This document shows, piece by piece, positions 60,475 to 64,000 of a DNA stretch of 64,000 nt. The position numbers and the translations under genes were made by a program. The notes beneath the pieces were generated by a model, which worked only from the letters and a program-made list of their open reading frames with translations, was not told where the DNA came from and ran no database searches. Each line of letters opens with the position of its first letter. Position 1 is the first letter of the stretch. Source of the stretch: Lentzea atacamensis (lineage in GTDB: Bacteria; Actinomycetota; Actinomycetes; Mycobacteriales; Pseudonocardiaceae); NCBI RefSeq assembly GCF_003269295.1, contig NZ_QLTT01000007.1, forward strand, positions 124,001 to 188,000, written 5' to 3'.

Positions 60475-60957
60475 TCAGATGCGAGCCGCGGTGATCTTCG
60501 CCTGGGCGGTGGTGATGAAGTTGCCGTTGACGTCGTAGATCGTCGACACGCCCGAGCTGGACAGGGTCTTGCCCGAGATGGAGCCGGACTGGTTCACGTC
60601 GACCGAACCGGTCGGCGTGCCGGCGCTGTCGTAGAGGTACTCCCGCACGGTGAACTTGAAGGTGTTGGTGCCCGTGGACTTCCACGTGCCGGTGCCCTCG
60701 CCGTGGCCGCCACTGCCGCCACCGGAACGCAGGCACACGGAGCCGGAGGACGAGAAGTTGAGGCTGATGGGACCGCTGCCGCCCTGGTGCTGCACGGTTC
60801 CATGCCAGGAACCGACCACGGGGTGGGCTTTGATGAACACCTGGCTGTCGGTCACCGTTTCCGCTCCGGCCGCTGTTGTGCTCGCCAGTGCGGCACCGCT
60901 CAACGCGAGAGCCGTCGCCGAGGCGAACACGGCCAAGTTCCTGACAATACGGGGCAT
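60475..60957 (-). CDS. Small secreted protein of unknown function
   Basis: A 160-residue exported protein. ATG 60957 has AAAGGAC upstream. Residues 1-33 form a signal peptide (LAVFASATALALSGAALASTTAAGA). The mature part is Gly/Ser/Thr-rich and beta-sheet-like, for example HPVVGSWHGTVQHQGGSGPISLNFSSSG and GTWKSTGTNTFKFTVREYLYDSAGTPTGSV, a lipocalin-like or DUF-type small beta-barrel pattern, with one cysteine. It shares a 219-bp divergent region with the DHA2 exporter gene, so both may be induced together. Confidence 0.7.
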   Translation of the reverse strand: MPRIVRNLAVFASATALALSGAALASTTAAGAETVTDSQVFIKAHPVVGSWHGTVQHQGGSGPISLNFSSSGSVCLRSGGGSGGHGEGTGTWKSTGTNTFKFTVREYLYDSAGTPTGSVDVNQSGSISGKTLSSSGVSTIYDVNGNFITTAQAKITAARI

Positions 60958-61176
60958 CTGAATCAGTCCTTTGCAGATCGATGGCGATCGAAGGCAGCGT
61001 GGCCGCCACACCTTCAAACGCAGTCGAGAACGACTACAGGGCGCGATCGCCTGCAGGCGTGGACTCAAGCGCGGTCCGATCGCGGGTGTACCGCGTGGCG
61101 GGACGCTGGGTCCCTTGGGCAGTGCGCACATCCACCCACGCGCGCACTCGGCGTTAACCAGCGAAGGAGCCAACCC

Positions 61177-62610
61177 ATGTCGAATGCCAACCACGGGCGA
61201 ACAGGCCTCGTGCTACTCGCCTGTTGCGTGGGGCAGCTGTTGGTGGTGCTCGACGGCACCATCATGAACGTCGCCCTGCCGTCCATCGAGTCCGCGCTGA
61301 GCTTTGACGCCAACAGCCTGCAGTGGGTCATCAACGCGTACCTGATTCCAACTGCCGGTCTGCTGCTCCTCGCCGGGCGGATGGCGGACCTGTTCTCCCG
61401 CCGCGGCTTCTTCCTCGCCGGCATCGCGCTGTTCACCGTCGCGAGCCTCGCCGGTGGTTTCGCCCAGGACGCGACACAGCTCATCATCGCCCGCGCGGGC
61501 CAAGGTGTCGGGGTGGCACTGATGTCACCTGCGACGCTGACGGTGCTGGGCACCACGTTCACCGAACCCGCCCAGCGCGCCAAGGCGTTCGGACTGTGGG
61601 GTGCCGCGGGCGGCAGCGGTGGCGCGATCGGCGTGCTGGCCGGCGGCGTCGTCACCGAATGGTTGTCGTGGCGCTGGGTGATGCTGCTGAACGTGCCGGT
61701 CGGCATCGCGCTGTTCATCGTCGCCGCGATCTCCATCACCCCGTCCGCCGTGCAGGCCGGGCCGCGCAAGCTCGACATCCTCGGTGCCGTGTCGGTGACG
61801 ATCGGCATCGCCGCGTTGGTGTTCGGCATCGCGCAGGGTGAGCGCGAAGGCTGGGGTTCCCCGGTGAGCCTCATCTCGTTCGCGGTCGCCGTGGTGGGCA
61901 TCGCCGTCTTCCTGTACGACCAGGCGAAGATCGCGAGTGCGCCACTCGTCCCGTTGAACGTGTTCCGCAACCGGTCGATCGTCGCCGCGAACATCTCGAT
62001 GTTCTGCGTGGGTGCTGCGATGGCGTCGACGTTCTACTTCCTGACGCTGCTGATGCAGTTCGTTCTCGGGTACAGCCCGCTGGTCACCGGCCTGTCGTAC
62101 CTGCCGCTGTCGGTCGCGATCTTCCTTGGCGCCGGCATGGTCGCACCGCAGACGAGCAAGCTGGGCGGCCGGTTCACGTTGCTGAGCGGCCTCGTCGCCG
62201 GTGTGATCGGCCTCGGCTGGCTGTCCTTCGTCGACAGCCGCGCGACGTTCGTCGCCGACCTGCTCGGTCCGAGCCTGCTGTTCGGTGTAGGCGTCGGCAT
62301 GGTGCTCGGCACAGTGGCGAACCTCGCCACCGCAGCGCTGCCGTCGAGCCAGCAGGGACTCGCGTCCGGGCTGCTCACGACCGGCCAGGCCCTCGGTGGT
62401 GCGGCTGGTCTCGCCGTGCTCGTGGCGGTTGCCAACTTCAGCGGTGGCGAGTCGCGCGTCCCTGAGCAGATGGCATCCGGGTACGCGAACGCGTTCCTCG
62501 GCACCGCCGTCCTGCTCGTGATCGCGGCGCTCGCCGCGGCCGCGATGCCGAAGGTGTCGCGAGACGCGTCGGACGAGTCGGCGCCGGAGCCTGTCGTGGC
62601 GCACATCTGA
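61177..62610 (+). CDS. DHA2-family (14-TM) MFS drug exporter
   Basis: A 477-residue MFS protein with 14 predicted helices. It starts at ATG 61177 with GAAGGAG upstream. LDGTIMNVALPSIESAL and QWVINAYLIPTAGLLLLAGRMADLFSRRGFFLAG are the DHA2 helix 1 and motif A; GAAGGSGGAIGVLAGGVVTEWLSWRWVMLLNVPVGI carries motif C, specific for drug/H+ antiport. It probably exports a toxic compound or the product of the neighbouring locus. A strong terminator follows 11 bases downstream. No repressor gene is adjacent, so control may come from the SARP or the divergent region. Confidence 0.9.
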   Translation: MSNANHGRTGLVLLACCVGQLLVVLDGTIMNVALPSIESALSFDANSLQWVINAYLIPTAGLLLLAGRMADLFSRRGFFLAGIALFTVASLAGGFAQDATQLIIARAGQGVGVALMSPATLTVLGTTFTEPAQRAKAFGLWGAAGGSGGAIGVLAGGVVTEWLSWRWVMLLNVPVGIALFIVAAISITPSAVQAGPRKLDILGAVSVTIGIAALVFGIAQGEREGWGSPVSLISFAVAVVGIAVFLYDQAKIASAPLVPLNVFRNRSIVAANISMFCVGAAMASTFYFLTLLMQFVLGYSPLVTGLSYLPLSVAIFLGAGMVAPQTSKLGGRFTLLSGLVAGVIGLGWLSFVDSRATFVADLLGPSLLFGVGVGMVLGTVANLATAALPSSQQGLASGLLTTGQALGGAAGLAVLVAVANFSGGESRVPEQMASGYANAFLGTAVLLVIAALAAAAMPKVSRDASDESAPEPVVAHI

Positions 62611-62621
62611 GACACAGCTAC

Positions 62622-62658
62622 GAGAGGGGGAGCTTCCACAGCGGAAGCTCCCCCTCTC
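62622..62658. terminator. Bidirectional terminator between exporter and epoxide hydrolase
   Basis: GAGAGGGGGAGCTTCC (62622-62637) pairs perfectly over 16 bp with GGAAGCTCCCCCTCTC (62643-62658) around ACAGC. Lies between two convergent genes. Confidence 0.8.
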
Positions 62659-62665
62659 CCGCGGT

Positions 62666-63787
62666 TCAGCCGAGCACGCGCAGAAACGCACGGAGCTCGG
62701 CGGCGAGTTCCACCGGGCGTTCCAGAGCGGGGAAGTGGCCCCCCTCCGGCAGGTCGCGCCAGTACCGCAGATCGGTGAAGCGGGTGCGGGCCCACGCCCT
62801 CGGCAGCCATGCGTCGTTCGGGAACACCGACGCCCCGGTCGGCACGTTCGTGGGGTTCATCGGCTCGGTGTCGAAGCTCTCCCAGAACAACCGGGCCGAC
62901 GAGACGCCGGTGCCGGTGAACCAGTAGGTGGACACGATGTCGAGCAGCTTGTCCCTCGGCACCGCCTGTTCGAGGTCGTTGTCGTGTCCCGCCCATTCCC
63001 AGAAGCGGTCGACGATCCAGGCCAGCAACGCCGCCGGGGAGTCGGTGAGGCCGTAGCCGAGTGCCTGGGGGCGGCTGGACTGGATCGCGGCGTAGCCGGA
63101 GCGGTTCTTGCCGAAGCCCCGCATCCGCGCCATGGCTCGCTGGTCGCGTTCGTCGAGCTCCACCTGTTCCTGCGGCGGCCGGGCGAGCGGCATCGTGAGG
63201 TGAATGCCCGCGAGGTGTTCGGGATCGACGGTGCCGAGCGCGGCCGACACCCAGGACCCCCAGTCGCCGCCGTGTGCGACGTAGCGCTCGTAGCCCAGCC
63301 GCGACATGAGCTCGGCCCACGCTTCGGCGATGTGCTGCACCGTCCACCCGGTCGTCGCGGGCTTGTCGCTGAAACCGTGTCCTGGCAGCGAAGGACACAC
63401 GACGTCGAACGCGTCGGCGGGGTCTTCCGGATCCGTCAGGAGATCGATGATGTCGAGGAACTCCACCGGCGCACTGGGCCAGCCGTGCGTCAGCAGCAGC
63501 GGTGTCGCCGACGGGTGCGGCGAACGCACGTGCAGGAAGTGGATGCCGACGTCGTCGATCGTGGTGCGGAACTGCGGCAGCGAGTTCAGTTTTCGTTCCA
63601 CCACGCGCCAGTCGTACGTCTTCGCCCAGTGGCCGGCGAGTTCGGTGAGGTACGCCACCGGTGGTCCCTGGGACCAGTCGCCGACGGTCTCGGCGTCCGG
63701 CCAGCGCGTGCGCGCCAACCGTTCTCTCAGGTCGTCCAACGCGGACGGTGGGACGTCGATCGTGTAGGGCTCGATCTTCCGGCTCAC
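62666..63787 (-). CDS. Epoxide hydrolase (microsomal/EHN type)
   Basis: A 373-residue alpha/beta hydrolase from GTG 63787, which follows GGAGGTGAGCAG. The N-terminal EHN segment (PYTIDVPPSALDDLRERLARTRWP) and HGWP oxyanion motif (101-104) identify the family. The nucleophile Asp175 is in HGGDWGSW and the catalytic His in EGGHFPALE. It opens epoxides to diols. In a metabolite locus it could hydrolyse a reactive epoxide made by the adjacent, divergently transcribed P450, either as a biosynthetic step or as self-protection. Confidence 0.9.
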   Translation of the reverse strand: MSRKIEPYTIDVPPSALDDLRERLARTRWPDAETVGDWSQGPPVAYLTELAGHWAKTYDWRVVERKLNSLPQFRTTIDDVGIHFLHVRSPHPSATPLLLTHGWPSAPVEFLDIIDLLTDPEDPADAFDVVCPSLPGHGFSDKPATTGWTVQHIAEAWAELMSRLGYERYVAHGGDWGSWVSAALGTVDPEHLAGIHLTMPLARPPQEQVELDERDQRAMARMRGFGKNRSGYAAIQSSRPQALGYGLTDSPAALLAWIVDRFWEWAGHDNDLEQAVPRDKLLDIVSTYWFTGTGVSSARLFWESFDTEPMNPTNVPTGASVFPNDAWLPRAWARTRFTDLRYWRDLPEGGHFPALERPVELAAELRAFLRVLG

Positions 63788-63930
63788 CTGCTCACCTCCA
63801 GGTGCAGTGACTGGGTCGCGGGCCACGCTAGGGCGTCACGCTCGACACATCCTTGAGTCCACAATGGACCTTTGAGTGACGCTCCAGCCGACGGTGACAC
63901 CCTCACGGCAGTCGACCAGGAGGACTCGTC

Positions 63931-64000
63931 ATGACCACAAGTGCCGTCGAACCCGGCAGCGCCCAAACTGAGGAGACGTTCCCGTACCAGAGGCAGTGCC
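63931..64000 (+). CDS. 5' end of a probable cytochrome P450 gene, cut by the window edge
   Basis: Only 23 codons are present. AGGAGG precedes ATG 63931, and the start reads MTTSAVEPGSAQTEETFPYQRQC. The FP-Y-x-R-x-C pattern is typical of the N-terminus of actinomycete P450s, just before the CPFxPP segment, which is why I name that family; the heme and other motifs lie outside the window. It is divergent from the epoxide hydrolase, separated by 143 bp, and would fit the oxidative part of the putative metabolite locus. Confidence 0.5.
   Translation, partial: MTTSAVEPGSAQTEETFPYQRQC

Overview
This is high-GC chromosomal DNA from a filamentous actinomycete, most probably a Pseudonocardiales member of the Lentzea, Saccharothrix or Actinosynnema type. 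The genus is an inference. The class of organism is supported by the fabD-fabH-acpP-fabF operon next to a FasR-type PucR regulator, homodimeric AceE, one-cysteine-type AhpE, the actinobacterial DUF3145 and DUF3052 proteins, a SARP regulator, many GTG/TTG starts and some apparently leaderless genes. About 58 protein genes and one tRNA can be supported. The left edge cuts a PAS-GGDEF diguanylate cyclase, and the right edge cuts the first 23 codons of a probable cytochrome P450.

Layout. 0-15.7 kb: signalling, regulation and stress genes. These are a diguanylate cyclase, a DUF574 methyltransferase, MarR plus two FluC fluoride-channel subunits, a NACHT NTPase, a HelR/HelD-type helicase, a second MarR, two small membrane proteins, TetR, a flavin disulfide oxidoreductase, a VOC protein, a membrane-anchored protein, a secreted subtilase and a DUF3145 protein. 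15.7-22.7 kb: a complete class III lanthipeptide locus read leftwards in the order synthetase (LanKC/RamC-like), 53-residue precursor, ABC exporter, ABC exporter. This is the ramC-ramS-ramA-ramB order of the SapB locus, but with no adjacent ramR. It is preceded by an unusual AT-richer intergenic region full of repeats.

23.6-28.5 kb: the fatty acid synthase II initiation/elongation operon with its FasR-like activator and a 19-bp palindrome upstream of fabD. 28.5-50 kb: mixed housekeeping and accessory genes, including a secreted TAP-like peptidase, a small MscS/TM-helix protein, a StrD-type nucleotidylyltransferase, an AlkZ-like glycosylase, phytase, PnuC, an M14 peptidase, a DUF4279-GNAT fusion, aceE, ahpE, tRNA-Val(TAC), P450, GNAT, lipA and SDR/TetR genes. 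Strong bidirectional hairpins sit between convergent genes. Three intergenic regions carry a family of REP-like palindromes accompanied by a 12-bp box, TRATATATYGGT, that stands out in this GC-rich DNA.

50.4-64 kb looks like a metabolite or self-protection locus. It holds a DesR/DesK-like two-component pair and a SARP regulator directly followed by an extra acetolactate synthase (large plus short ACT subunit). After these come SRPBCC and SnoaL-like proteins, an NADP-dependent reductase, a TAP-like hydrolase whose nucleophile serine is alanine, an AlkZ-like DNA glycosylase with an HAQ motif, a small secreted protein, a 14-TM DHA2 exporter, an epoxide hydrolase and the start of a P450. No PKS or NRPS core enzyme is visible here, so the product, if any, would be set by genes beyond the right edge or be unusual. 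The most interesting targets are the lanthipeptide locus with its upstream region, the boxed palindromes, the dead hydrolase locus and the NACHT protein.
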